From: Periplaneta americana
Lineage: Eukaryota; Arthropoda; Insecta; Blattodea; Blattidae
Length of the DNA stretch: 64,000 nucleotides
Assembly (NCBI RefSeq): GCF_040183065.1
Contig: NC_091119.1
Location: 68,266,392 to 68,330,391 of the forward strand
Direction of reading: 5' to 3'
Shown piece after piece: positions 20,140 through 31,790 of this stretch. Position 1 is the stretch's first letter. Every line of letters begins with the position of its first letter. Under the pieces are notes generated by a model. That model ran no database searches, was not told where the DNA came from, and saw nothing but the letters and a program-made list of their open reading frames with translations. The translations under genes were made by a program, and so were the position numbers.

Positions 20140-21255
20140 AATAATAAATAACTCACAGTAATTTCATAATGTGTGCCTGTATTACCTCAGTCAGTATATA
20201 GTACCAATCAAATACCATTTTTATGTTGAAATTTTTGTTTTTCAAGTTCAATTATTGTCAAAAAAATGTGTATTAATTAATCTTTTCTATACATCATGTT
20301 CAGGCCTCACCATTTCCGATCCACGGTCATAGTTGTGATACATTTACCATTGCGTTTTAAATTTCGGACGCATGGCAGGAAAAGGAGGTACCACAAGGCA
20401 TAAGCAATATAATGCAGCCTACACACTTCAGGGCAACTGAATGCATAAACAAACAGACCCAATACAACATGCACTTTATCTAACTACAAGTTGTACCTGA
20501 AATAAGTGTGGTTTGTAATTTGCAATATCAAATAGCATTAAGGTCTGCATGTTCATAGAGTGCATTTGTATATATTAAAAAAAATGGGATATATTGTATT
20601 TACTTATTTCAGTTGTACGATTGAGTACATTAAAGAGAGGAAAAGGACAGTAGTTAATATTTTAGGTAGTACAGGAAAATAATAATAAAAATGTTGTTCT
20701 TTATATAAATTTTCATTATATTTCACTTAATTTTGGACTTTCATTAAGGGATTTGCATTTTCCAAGCATAAAATTAAGTTTTTAACACATTTCGAGTAGC
20801 TATATCGTTAATACCAAAAAATCGCACCCCTAGTTATTATTTAAGAGGTTTACATCAAATATAACAGTTAACATCTGCGTACCAAAAGTTAATAGCAGAA
20901 AATCGTAAAATTATGATGGTATTTATCTCCAGCATTATCTTCTGTGGAGAGGAAGGCGTTTTAGAAGATTAGATTCAACTGAGAATCGATAGTGGTGACG
21001 AGTTACAACATATATATGGTAAAAAACTCCATATAAATCTCCATAAATACAAAATGAAGTCATAAATTTGTGTGGTAGTGGCATGAAAGACCTCATACTC
21101 AAAGACTTTACAAAACTGTGTGTCAATTGGAAACTAGTGGATGAGACAGCTCATGTCTCAGGAAAGGAACAATAAATTATTTATCAATAGGATTGAAATA
21201 TTTTTATGAAGAAAAAATTATGGTACGTACATGAATAATTTCTCACATTAGAAGA
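20140..21255. other. Unassigned AT-rich DNA
   Basis: No bounded repeat, RNA gene or recognisable protein frame. The 63-codon minus-strand frame at 20935-21126 has no known domain. Confidence 0.4.
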
Positions 21256-21259
21256 ATTA

Positions 21260-21790
21260 CAAACTATGGCTACAAAAATAACAGTGGACACAATCAATAA
21301 ATTTCTAGAAAAAGAATTAGACTCACAAAAGTGTGCCAAACAGGAATACGATGGCTGTGCAAACATAGCAGGGAAAGATGGTAGTGTACAAAAAATATTA
21401 AGGGATAAATATATGAAAGCTTTGTACTTTTGTAGAAGTTATCGGCTAAACATGATGGTGAATGATTTAAATTGTGTCACTGAAATTCGTAATACAGAGT
21501 CTACTATTAAAGACATTATAAACTTTTTTCGATAATCTATTCTAAGGAAAATACCAGCTTCGTGTGATACCGAGAAGACAAGGTGGTCTCAAAAATACAG
21601 CATTTCCATCTTCAAGGATAATTTTCTGTAAATTGTGCAAGGTCTGGATAGATTCGCTCAAGAAAGAAATACTGCCGCAAGAAAAGACAGGCACTCTGCT
21701 GCCACAAAACTCTACATACATTATTGCCAAGTATTCCTCTATACTAGCACGTGTTGTAAATACCTGCAGTTAAAAAGTTTACATCATCGA
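21260..21790 (+). pseudogene. Another ZMYM1-like hAT transposase fragment, middle domain
   Basis: The frame from 21266 reads ATKITVDTINKFLEKELD, then AKQEYDGCANIAGKDGSVQK and ILRDKYMKA; the second block carries the conserved YDGA..M.G..GGVQ motif around the second catalytic Asp of ZMYM1-like hAT transposases. STIKDIINFF matches the following helix. After a frame change at about 21540, ILRKIPASCDTEKTRWSQKY supplies the TRW motif. The usual HC.AH.LNLV segment is degraded (FCRSYRLNMMVN). The domain order relative to 19622-20130 shows that this is a separate element. Confidence 0.75.
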
Positions 21791-22107
21791 TGTGTGAACC
21801 ACATTAAGAAAATTGTTAACATAGTGAAAGTTCACCATTGAATTGTCGATGCTATTATGGAAGATTTTCTTGCTACTAGGGGAGGTACTAGTAGAACTCT
21901 GGGAATCCAAAGTAGTAAGACACAAACAGCATCATTCGAATCCTCCAGCAAATGATGGAAATGATCAATGCTTATTCCATAACTTGACTCATTTGTGTCA
22001 GCGTTGCAGAAGAGAGAACGAAGTTCATCATCAGCATTTCGAATGTAAGACTCAACACAGTACAAAAGAACCACTTAATCACTCATACTGTACATGAAAG
22101 ATGGATT

Positions 22108-22290
22108 TTATAATCAACAACATACTATCACCACATTCCTGGATATTTAACAAGCAATCGACAAAGTCTGACATGATGGTTTTCTATATATACTTTTCAA
22201 ACTAAACATTCCCAATGTATTCATGAAATTTATTGCAGACTACTTCAACAACAGAAAAATGCCACAATTGGTATGGTAAGTAGATTTCCT
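22108..22290 (+). pseudogene. Jockey-type reverse transcriptase fragment
   Basis: The reading ITTFLDI, then AIDKV, HDGFLYILFKLNIPNVFMKF and IADYFNNRKM matches the RT palm A block of jockey/CR1-like LINEs (FLDIEKAFDKVWHDGL...). A stop follows FLDI and another replaces the Trp after DKV. The first catalytic Asp (FLD) is present. Only about 60 residues survive before the sequence is cut by the hAT element at 22342. Confidence 0.65.
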
Positions 22291-22341
22291 GTAAAAAAAA
22301 AACTAATTTACTTACACAAATCACAATTTATTACTGATGAC

Positions 22342-23413
22342 TAGGGACCAGATTTTTATGTAATTACATACCGGTATTATATTACTTTCAACCTAACCGT
22401 ATATAAATAACAAATCTTAGCGAATCTTGTAAGTACCATTAATATATTAAAATTTGATACTACATATTTTTACATATTTACCCCACATTACATATTATGG
22501 CTTGGTATTACATAAATCTACATATTTTGTAGTTTTATTCATTTTTACTTCTCTAAAAGGGGCAGGGGAAACTTCTGCTGGGGAAGTTTACAATTTGAAA
22601 TACACCCAAGAAAGGATATATTTCGGGACGAAACACAACGTCCTTAGTTCCAGAAAGTAATAGAGGCACTCACCCCATACAGCCCACTGTAAATATGAGT
22701 AAACAAAAGGCAACCTTTCTCATACAACTACCTTGTATTGTAAAAATCACTCAGATTAAAATAAATAGCTTTTCAGGTTATGCTTGATCTCTTTACTTTA
22801 AATTTAGTAGACCTATATGGAAATGGGATTTTCCGAGCAATTAGAAAGTATGATTCTCGGCTGGAATAATCCTACCCTTCTGAATGAGACAGGAATGTCA
22901 CTTTTCAAACAACAATTTGTAAATGCTTATAGTTTGAAGTTTTAGTAGGTACTTTGTTTCTTACAGGGAGCAGCTAAAATGCGTATGTCTCACATCTCCT
23001 ATTTTCTCCTAATCCAGTAAAGCGAAACAGTGCTTGCAGTTCTGTTATGTCATTCATTTCACTCAGTTCTCTAGTTTTAGTACTTACAGTATAAAGTGTG
23101 AGTTTATCTACTGCTTTTAACTAACTAAAATTACCTCTGTATCTTCAACCCTAGTGACAAAAATAAAATCATGGATTGTGATGGACGAAGCTTTCACTAC
23201 AGATGGAAAAATAGTAATGTGTCAAATATGCGGTAAAAAAGTCGGGTGCTCTATGAAATCACAACTGGAGAGTCTTACCTATCCTATACCTGTCAGATAT
23301 TGATATTAAATATTTTCATGATTTTACATATTTTGGTACATATTCAGCTTATTTTTCTTACATAAATATGTACATATTACACACCTTGATATTATATTAA
23401 AATCCGGTCCCTA
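22342..23413 (+). mobile_element. hAT element with BED-finger remnant
   Basis: The octamer CTGATGAC flanks it (22334-22341, 23414-23421). TIRs are TAGGGACCAGATTTT at the left and, reverse-complemented, TAGGGACCGGATTTT at the right. Subterminal ACATATT words recur at both ends. It includes a plus-strand BED-type zinc finger start (23165-23275), the N terminus of a hAT transposase; the remainder is deleted. Confidence 0.9.
23165..23275 (+). pseudogene. hAT transposase N-terminal BED-like zinc finger
   Basis: The frame reads KIKSWIVMDEAFTTDGK, then IVMCQICGKKVGCSMKSQLE. A C..C pair with the following KSQL helix is the first half of a BED finger as seen in CGGBP1-like hAT transposases. The His pair that should follow is lost at the deletion joint. 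BED fingers bind the TIRs. Confidence 0.6.
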
Positions 23414-23421
23414 CTGATGAC

Positions 23422-24176
23422 AATGAATTATTAAAAGTAGAACTAGAACACCTCCATTTCTGCAGGAACCTTGAAATTGAAAAACAAGAAGCTCTTTCAC
23501 AATTAAACATTCCCAACAACGCAGAAATACATTCGATGACAGGACGAAGTTTGGATCTGAGTTATGGTGGAGGTCGTTTAATAATTGGTGTCGTCTTCCA
23601 CAAAAAGGTAAAGGAATGATGACTTACAGTGAAGATCCAAAAAGCAACTCTTTGATTAATAATAGAAGAAGGATATTATCCTCAGAGTGGACCAATGCCA
23701 TAAATATGTCCACAAACATTGCAACAGTACAATCTGTGCCAGGTCGTTCCTTTCAAGATCAAAACTATTGTCATCCAGGATGCAGTGAAGTAGAAACCCT
23801 TGGGCACGTTTTGGGTTATTGCCCTAAAGGAGAACTACTGAGGAACAATCGCCACCATAAAATGAGAAGCTCCATCGCAACCACTCTTCGGAAGGCAAAG
23901 TGGGAGATTTACGAAGAAGTGCACTGCTTGACTGAGAATGAGTCAACAAGAAGAGCATACATTATAGCCATCGATTGCCAGAATCAAAGAAGCCTCATTC
24001 TTGACCCCACTGTCCGTTTTGAGGATGATCAACAAACCAATAATGTTAACGATGAAAAGAAGTCTGTTTACAATCCATATATTCCTCACTTCAGTGAGAG
24101 ATACAAAATGAATATTAATACATGGGAAGTGAAAGAACTTTTTTTTTTGGCGCTAGGGGAACTTCATTTAAGTTAA
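23422..24176 (+). pseudogene. R2-clade LINE C terminus: CCHC knuckle and restriction-like endonuclease
   Basis: Upstream residues LNIPNNAEIHSMTGRSLDLS and YGGGRLIIG lead to a stop pair near 23618 (VKE**), after which the main frame runs. Residues 51-68 contain CHPGCSEVETLGHVLGYC, a C-x3-C-x7-H-x4-C knuckle as in R2 proteins. NNRHHKMRSSIATTLR, then a KWEIYEEVHCL segment, RRAYIIAIDC and LILDPTVRFE make up the endonuclease fold. In relatives RRxDII has Asp; here it is Tyr, so a likely catalytic residue is lost. In R2 this domain nicks the target to prime reverse transcription. Its relative is at 60960-61771. Confidence 0.75.
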
Positions 24177-24515
24177 CCAAAACCATTCTCCTTTCTCTTA
24201 AATTTTCTAATGAGGACAATAACAAAATATGTCTAATGGTATTGAGAGATTCATTATCCATTTTACACAGTCACTTGTATAACACTACGTAATATTTTTT
24301 TGTTTTACTTCATTTCATTACTCTTCATTGTACTTTCATCTCATGTTTCTCCGAAATCAAATTGTACTTTATTTTTAAATTTATCATTGTTCTGTATTCT
24401 CTCCGGATATCATATTGTATTTTATTTTTAATTTAGCCTCTGCTTTGTATTCTGGATCCTAGTGATCAGCTGTAGATGTCGGCCAGATGTCCCAAATTGT
24501 GGAATTAGTAGTAGT
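23422..24515 (+). mobile_element. R2-like LINE 3' part with 3' UTR
   Basis: The block consists of a long plus-strand C-terminal frame (23616-24176, extending upstream to 23422 with two interruptions), an AT-rich 3' UTR, and the tail CCTCTGCTTTGTATTCTGGA... ending GTAGTAGTAC. The tail recurs at 17467. The protein has the R2-type restriction-like endonuclease organisation rather than an APE endonuclease. No 28S rDNA flanks it. Confidence 0.7.
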
Positions 24516-24519
24516 ACAC

Positions 24520-25362
24520 CAATGAGCAAGCAGAATACAAATAGTGTGGCTATTTCATCTAGTAAATGAGCATAGACGAATAGCTCAGAAGATCTCATGA
24601 CTATATGTGCAGAACCATTCTAAACCCTCGTATTTAATGGTCACTGTAAGGAATATTGTTAATCTATGTATTAAATCGCGAACATACATAGATACACAAT
24701 TATGTTTTTGGAGATTTTGTTCTGTTTAAAAAAATTATACTATCACTTTTGTATGCATATATTTTGTCTGATGGAAGTTAATATAGTTAACAAATATTTT
24801 CACACAATTCTATACTAAAACATAAAGAAGGAACACCACTGAAAATAAATCTAACTTATGCAAAACACATATTCAAATGCTTTTTAATCACTTGAAATAA
24901 TATTTCTATTTATAAAGCGAATGTAGTGTCTTATACAGCATTACTTGAAACTAAACCCTGTAATAGGCGCTAAATATGAACTCTGACAACACAGATTACA
25001 TATTTAGATTCATAAATGGCAAACAATATACATATCATCAACAGCAAGTTCATTATGCTTCCCACACTAACATATCAATCTATCAGCACTTCATAAACTA
25101 ACATGAAAATATAATGTAAGCATGCAATTTAATTTGATTTTAGGCAGTTAATATTATTGTCAAATTAAACTATCAGATGCAACAATCTACAATAACATAC
25201 AATTAAACTATTGACAAACATGACATGTATTCATAACTAATCATCCCATTTTTCCATAACATGGGGAGGGACCTATGTGAAATTCATCCTTGTTGATTTG
25301 TGAGCTAGTGCATATAATTTCAAACCATACATACAAGCAAAGTTGATTAAATAATAATAGTA

Positions 25363-25413
<51 letters not shown>

Positions 25414-26280
25414 TAAAAAAATACTACACAATAATATAATGTACTACGCAATAATACAATGTAAATGCTGGTACCTATGCTGTGCAATTCTGGTCAGAGT
25501 TATAAAAATGGAATCTGGGAATAACTATTATAAACACGTGGACATAATGAGATAAAAAGTTTTCAAGCTACATTTCATTCTTTCACTGCATCCTGCAAAA
25601 TTTTTCATTATCATTGTTAGGTTTTAAGGATTTCAGGGCTATTCTGAGTCCTTTCTACTTACGTTTATGAATCAGTATAGTTCACAAGGAGAAAATTCCC
25701 CGATTATGTGTTGAGATTGGCTCAAGATCATCACCTAGGACAAGTAGGATTACTTTCCTAATCGACATTAATCCGCTCTTTTCTATGAAAGGTCTCCATA
25801 ATCTTCATCGTGGTGACATCTGTTACCACATGCGACCAATTTAACAATAATCTCTCATGGACCCACCTCTGGTCTCCACCTCTTCCATCCGTATTGTTAA
25901 TGGGATGTAACATTTTCTCTGATGATCTGTATATATGTAATTCAGTTTGTTATTTTAACATTTCAAACTAATAAAATGATTTGAATAATTACAGGGAGCT
26001 TCACCTGAAAGACGATTTGCATAATAAAATGATTGGTTGGTTTTCAATTCTGAACACTTAACAATGATGTTATTGGCTTGCAAAAAACGTGTAATTCATG
26101 CAAATTTGGCAATACCTGTTATAATTACACAAAGAAAGTTGTGATACAATCACTTTGTCACTTTTTTATAATAGGCACATTCCCTCAGATTTCCCATAAG
26201 CCCCATCCACAGTTTTTATAGTGATAGCATGTGTCACCAACAACCGAAACAGAGAAATAGTGGACCAGACAGAATTTTTT
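24520..26280. other. AT-rich spacer
   Basis: No gene or bounded element seen, apart from the AAT microsatellite at 25350-25411. A less AT-rich segment at 25660-25930 has no long open frame that I can identify. Confidence 0.4.
25350..25411. repeat. (AAT)n microsatellite, interrupted at its start
   Basis: About 20 AAT units preceded by AATAGTAATAGT variants. Confidence 0.9.
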
Positions 26281-26287
26281 CTTTATA

Positions 26288-27083
26288 CAGTGAAACCTCT
26301 CATTTACGGACATCGAAGGAACGTAACAATCTGTATGCATCTGGGAGGTGTCCTTTATTGGGAGGGAGGCTCCCCAATCTAACAATAAATTTATAATATG
26401 CATTATGTATCCCTTCATGCTTTAAATGAAATGTAGGCTATTACCGGTACTGTAGTTTAATTCTAAATACAGTATACTGTACTACAGTAAATTCTTTGCA
26501 ACTTTGAACTACAGTAGATAAGACCAAAAAAGGAAAATACAGTATTTTATTCTAGGGCTACAGTTATGAGTACTGTCATTTACAGTTTTCAACTTAACCT
26601 TTACGTTCAGGTGCCATGTTTTTCGAAACAGAACAACTGATTGAAGTGAAGAGAAGAATCCTACTAACCCTATCTTGTGTCAAATACAATTTAACGATCA
26701 CGGAAACCTTGAACCCATCAGACAGGTCAAATATTATGATTTTGTTTATCCACCTGCTTCCAGCTAACAAGGGATAGCCAGCTGGGTTAGTGGTAGCCTA
26801 CGAGACCCACTGTCTTCTTTCATGTTGAGGAATTTCTGTACAGCTCTCAAAACTAAATTTTCAATTTTTGTAACACATTAGGTTTTAAAATCCAAGTTCT
26901 GTCAGCAGTCAGGAGGTAAAGCAAGCTTTAGGACTGTGAAACAGCTGTCCGTGTCTGAGAGTGTCCATAAACGAGAGTTAAATTTATCATTATTTCTATA
27001 TTATTTCAGTTGGGACATAAAAATCTGTCCGTATATGAGGAATGTCCGTATCTTGGGGATGTCCATTAGAAGAGGTTTCACTG
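26288..27083. mobile_element. pogo/Tigger-like DNA element
   Basis: It begins CAGTGAAACCTCTCATTTAC and ends with the reverse complement of CAGTGAAACCTCTTCTAATG. TA duplications lie on both sides (26286-26287, 27084-27085). CAGT ends and TA targets are Tc1/mariner features, and the GAAACCTCT TIR resembles Tigger/pogo ends. TGTCCGTR-type words recur near both termini (ACGGACA inverted at the left). No transposase frame is recognised in the 796 bp, so it is non-autonomous. Confidence 0.8.
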
Positions 27084-27089
27084 TACATC

Positions 27090-27805
27090 TTTCTTTATGG
27101 AATCTTTTTTTATGGAAGAAATACGCATTACTTCAATACCGGTATATATGATTTTCATATAGGTTATTACAAATATCCTCATGTTGTAGAATTAAAGATT
27201 CTCACAACAGAAAACATGGCTCAATGAACAAGAGTTCATGCAAACCTGGATAAACATCAAGATACACTTATAAATGTCCTTCACATAGGTGCCCTCATCT
27301 TAAATCTATTATTACTATAATATGGTACAGCATATTCCGTCTTTGTAATACAGTTTGGTTACAGCAAGTGCTAGCTAAGGTTCAATTTTTTGTTCTAGAG
27401 ACTGTCTTCATCCCTCTACCCAGCATTTTATGATCCAGTCACCTCACAGAACAGAAAACAGCACTAGTTTACTTTCAGATGTTGTACGATACAAGATTTA
27501 CTATCTTACGTGTTTATCTATTGATTAATGATGGCACATCAGACATACATTTTTGTACTGGTACATGAAGTATTTTATGTAATTCGTACGTTAAAACAAA
27601 ATCTGTTAAGACAGGTAAGAAGACAGCTGTCTACGAAGTATCCAGGCTCCACACAGACTATAAAAATATGTGCTACACAATTAAATTCTCGAATAATCCC
27701 CGCACAACAGAAGAATTAAAATGTAATGTCAGGGCAGAAATTTAAGAGACTTCTATTTTTTAACTTAGAAGTGGATCAGTAACAACTACTTCTCAATTTT
27801 TTATT
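27090..27805. other. Unassigned spacer
   Basis: No recognised gene or repeat between the pogo-like element and the (ATT)n/LINE block. Confidence 0.4.
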
Positions 27806-27845
27806 TTTATTATTACTGTATTATTATTATTATTATTATTATTAC

Positions 27846-27910
<65 letters not shown>
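27806..27910. repeat. (ATT)n microsatellite abutting a LINE
   Basis: About 33 ATT units with two ATTACT variants, directly joined to the 5' end of the truncated LINE at 27911. The LINE may have inserted into an existing ATT array or into the tail of another element. Confidence 0.9.
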
Positions 27911-28985
27911 GTGTTTATTATAAAGAGACTAATCGAAAAGAGAAGAGAATTTAACTTGCCAGCGTATTTACTGTTTGTTGATTTTGAAAAGGCCTTCGAC
28001 AGAGTAAATAGAACCAAACTATGGGCAATAATGAAAGAACGAGGATATCCGCATCATCTAATAAAATCAATCCAAAGCTTATATGAAGAAACCAAAATAG
28101 TAATAAAAGCAGATGAAAAAAAGTCAGAAGAAATTTTAATAAATCAAGGAGTTAGACAAGGGTGCAGTTTATCGCCCACTCTTTTTAATATATATATTGA
28201 CGACATTATGAAACAGTGGAAAATGTTAACACACAAAGGCCTTAGATTGAATAGTGACACAAGTATTAACAACTTAATTTTCGCTGACGATTTAGTCTTA
28301 CTACATTATGACGAAGATTTATTGCAACTGGCTGCCCATAAATTAAATGAAATATGTAAAGATTATAATCTCAAAATCTCGATAAACAAAACAAAGGTGA
28401 TGGCTTTTAGTGGAAAAAACCCTCTACGCGCAAAAATAATCATTGATGACCAAATGATTGAACAAGTATCCCACTATAAATATCTAGGATGTGATATTAG
28501 CTATGGATATGATAAGGATATTGAATATAAAATTAATCAGTTCCAAGCTATTTGTGGCACAATAAATAGAACGTTGAATAATAAAGCCCACAAACAAACA
28601 AAATTAAAATTCTGTAAAACAATGGCAGTTCCTACCCTCCTATATGGGAGTGAATCTTGGATTACCACTACTAAACATGAAAGTAAAATCCAGGCAGCTG
28701 AGATGAAGTTTTTAAGGAGAGTAAAGGGATGTACTAGAATGGACCAGATAAGAAACGAGGATATCCGTGAAGAACTGCAAATCTACTCCATAAAAGAAAA
28801 GATAACTAACAATAAGGAACAATGGAAAGAACATATAGAAAGAATGGCAGAGAGTAGATTACCAAAGAGAATACAAAACTACTTCCCAAGAGGAAGAAGA
28901 GATGTTGGACGTCCTCGGAAGAGATGGTCCTAGATCTTTTAGTGAAGACGGAACAGGCAATTAATGCCTAAACTAGGAAGTGAAG
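27911..28985 (+). CDS. LINE reverse transcriptase, open C-terminal two-thirds
   Basis: The 340-codon frame is uninterrupted. Palm block A reads LLFVDFEKAFDRVNRTKLW (first Asp, residues about 20-38). Block B reads NQGVRQGCSLSPTLFNIYID. Block C reads NNLIFADDLVLL with the catalytic FADD pair. Then follow KISINKTKVMAFSG and YKYLGCDIS, and a C-terminal WKEHIERMAESRLPKR and GRRDVGRPRKRW, as in RTE-like or L2-like elements that lack RNase H. The first codon is GTG opening out of the ATT array, so the true start, with any endonuclease, is truncated away. A stop (TAG, 28931-28933) falls just after RKRWS; the relatives usually run a little further, so a late frameshift is likely. Of all frames in the window this one has decayed least. 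The body ends at GAAGAAGAAGAAGATTATT in another ATT run. Confidence 0.85.
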
Positions 28986-28989
28986 AAGA

Positions 28990-28994
28990 AGAAG

Positions 28995-29038
<44 letters not shown>
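28990..29038. repeat. (ATT)n tail of the LINE
   Basis: About 15 ATT units follow directly after the GAA-rich 3' end of the LINE. Confidence 0.9.
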
Positions 29039-29040
<2 letters not shown>

Positions 29041-29305
29041 TACTATCATTATCACTATTACCAATGCTCTTCTTCCAGAGAAAAAGGTGGTGGAAGTCTG
29101 TGTAGAATGTATTATAGCAGTTGGGGAGAGGACTGTCCAGTGCACGAGAATTTTATCGTTTTTACCTCCTTTTCGCCCAACTTTCAAGGCCTAAACGGAG
29201 TAATTATTAACACATTTTTCGGTTCCATGATGAAAAATATAACGAAAAGTTGCCAGAACACCATTCCGGCACATTTCACCAGAAACAAAAAGCCCTGACT
29301 ATTAC

Positions 29306-29316
29306 CATTGTTGTTG

Positions 29317-29373
<57 letters not shown>
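29306..29373. repeat. (GTT)n(ATT)n microsatellite
   Basis: Four GTT units grade into about 19 ATT units and join the 5' edge of a second LINE fragment at 29374, repeating the arrangement at 27806-27911. Confidence 0.9.
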
Positions 29374-29374
<1 letters not shown>

Positions 29375-30065
29375 CTGTAGCTTGGAACTCGATTACAACC
29401 ACAGATTCGGCTAAATTAGAAAATGCACAAAAAAATTTATATCTTTATGTTCATTCAGATTTCTACCCGTTAATTCCGGGTATAGTTAAGAGAAAAAATT
29501 CGAATATTTTAATTGTCGAAACCTACATGCTAAATGGCACGAGCTCGATTATCAGTTCATTTGTAAGGTCCTCAAGATATATCCTGGGACTCCTTCTTAA
29601 ACAATATTACCTTATGTATTCCAACAAAAGATATGAGAGCCCACAAACTTTTCTATAATAGAAATTCAAACTTTTCAGATGCATTAAAAATGCCAACATG
29701 CACGACTGCGAATTTGATCCTTTCAATGTATAGACTTAGTTTGCTCTTGGAAATGACATCATTTATGTATTCTTTTAGAAGTTATACTTAATTTTCATTG
29801 TATCATCTCTATTATTCTCATAGTATAATATATCATAGATTAGAGAAAAATTCTTCCTTCGAGATAGTTGATTTTTATTTTATCTTTATTGTTATTTTTA
29901 TGCATCCCATTGATTAATATTACAATTTAATTTACTTATTTAAGTTCTGTATTATTATTATTGTTGTAAATTTTAATTTTATTCTGTATTATTATTGAAT
30001 CACTTGTGTTGGGTTATCATTGGCCCATGCCTGTTGGCAAGCAAATTAATATTATAATAAATACA

Positions 30066-30123
<58 letters not shown>

Positions 30124-30131
30124 TTATTATT
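29374..30131 (+). mobile_element. CR1/jockey-like LINE 3' fragment with (ATT)n tail
   Basis: The start reads SVAWNSITTTDSAKLENAQK, the post-RT segment of CR1/jockey-like ORF2 (VWN.....D...LE..Q). Further on and in other frames, LDYQFICKVLK, then CIPTKDMRAHKLFYNRNSNF and PTCTTANLI match the terminal residues of the same proteins. It is frameshifted several times. The 3' UTR runs to an (ATT)n tail at about 30062-30131. The first residues abut an ATT array, so the 5' truncation point is sharp. Confidence 0.7.
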
Positions 30132-31189
30132 GGTGTTATTATTACTATTTAAGTTTCATACTTTTATTTTTGCTAACTTCAATTTCTATTGTATTATGAA
30201 TCATTCCACGCAACAAATTCACTACAGTAAGTATGTTTCAGCAAAATGTTGTACCTTTGCTAGCACTTCAAATAATTGTAACATAGGACATTTACTACCC
30301 TGTGTACTACCCAAATTACAAATGCATGGTCATTTTGTGCATATTAAATGGGCAAATTCATATTGTTATACACACAGTGATACTTATGTTATAACACATT
30401 CAGAACATACTAAATGAGTTTAATGTAAGCACATATTATATACGATAGGTACCCAAGAATAATACAAAATCACATGATAAAGAAGCGCAGTATGATCGAA
30501 TTCTGGATTCAATTTATGCCGTACCTCAGTGATGTCAAACTCAATGCCACCATAAACCTACACAGAGCACGGTACCAGATTCGAGGCAAATGACATAAAA
30601 CAGATGACAATTCAGTCGTACCTTCATTCAATATTCTGTGACTGATCACATTACCGTGTGTGAATGTAAGACCAGGGAAATTTCTTGTGCATGATTAGCT
30701 ACAGTATTTGGCAACAAGCTTATGATCTCGAAATTCGAAGGTTCATTGGGACGTACATTCTTTGCTGTTGTTAAAATACAGTCCTAAATAAACTGTCCGT
30801 CTGCATAAGCTTCATGTCTTGCGCGACAATCATGCGCGTTAGTTCATAACTTGCTCTCACAATATACTCCTCTATGTTATACCAAAAAATTTATATTAAA
30901 AAAAAAAATGCTTTAAGAACAGTGCGCTAACCGACAGGTTATTATCTCAGTTTTCACAGAATCACATGAAGCTTTCACTCATTCACAAAGTTAGTATTGA
31001 TGCATAAGATGCACCATGCTTTTCAGACCTATTTTTAATTAAAAAAGTGAGTCTTATGTCCTGGAAAATACTGTACATTGCGGGGAATATATAATAAATA
31101 TTAATAGAATATATAAAATTATAATAAAAAATGTGTACCATACCTTACGGAATAATTAATGTTTATTTATTTAATGTTATTTATAGCAT
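30132..31189. other. AT-rich spacer
   Basis: No recognisable gene, RNA or bounded repeat. Confidence 0.4.
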
Positions 31190-31288
31190 TTTCACTGCTT
31201 GTATATTTTGTGACCTGGTAGAGTGTAAAAAGAAGGCCCTATGGCCTTAACTCTGCCAGTATAAATAAGTAAATTATTATTATTATTT
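31190..31288 (+). mobile_element. Second copy of the GGCCTTAACTCTGCCAG-type 3' end
   Basis: Same block as 5320-5437 (GAAGGCCCTATGGCCTTAAC then TCTGCCAG), followed by TAAATAAGTAAATTATTATT. A short 3' fragment of the same retroelement family. Confidence 0.65.
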
Positions 31289-31599
31289 AAATTTGTGGTC
31301 ATTTCCTTCAAACTCTAGTATAAATTTAAAGATCAGTTTTATATTCCTTGGGTCACCGAAATGCAGGTCCTGGTCATTAATATTATCTATCACTGGTACG
31401 ACTTCTTTTTTTTTTTACATATTAACTATGATTCTATGAAACAGATCTTTAGTCTTCTCTTAGGATTGTACAACAGTAAATAGGCCTACAAGTACTATCA
31501 GTAAATTCCATGAACTTTAAAATTATGCAACTACGGTAAATAGCATTTAACTTGTTAGACAAATGATTGTAATATCGTACAGCATGAGTGAACTACTTA

Positions 31600-31790
31600 C
31601 ATCACATGTATCTACTTTTAGACATTTTACTACAATAACTTGTTCTTCTCCATCAAATCCTTCATAGTCCGCTTGGTGTTTCAACTCTTAATGTCGTTTT
31701 ATATTGTACTTTCTTATGAAGAAGTACTGTTTGCATACTAAGCATTGTATATTATGATTTGCTACAACCCTACATAACAACACATTCTCC
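31600..31790 (-). pseudogene. hAT-type zinc finger N-terminal fragment
   Basis: On the minus strand the frame reads VANHNIQCLVCKQYFFIRKY, then NIKRH, stop, and ELKHQADYEGFDGEEQVIV. A C..C pair, then R.YN..RH.ELKH is the BED/SPIN-DOC-like finger that opens GTF2I-repeat-type hAT transposases. One stop replaces the Tyr of RHYELKH. The upstream minus-strand frame to 31987 is GC-richer and may be part of the same fossil, but I do not recognise it. No TIR found. Confidence 0.5.

Noticed and set aside
27793-28017. Asn-rich, Tyr-rich, Leu-rich, Thr-rich and His-rich frames over the ATT and GGT arrays (also near 29000, 29300, 45500)
   Set aside because: They are translations of triplet microsatellites.
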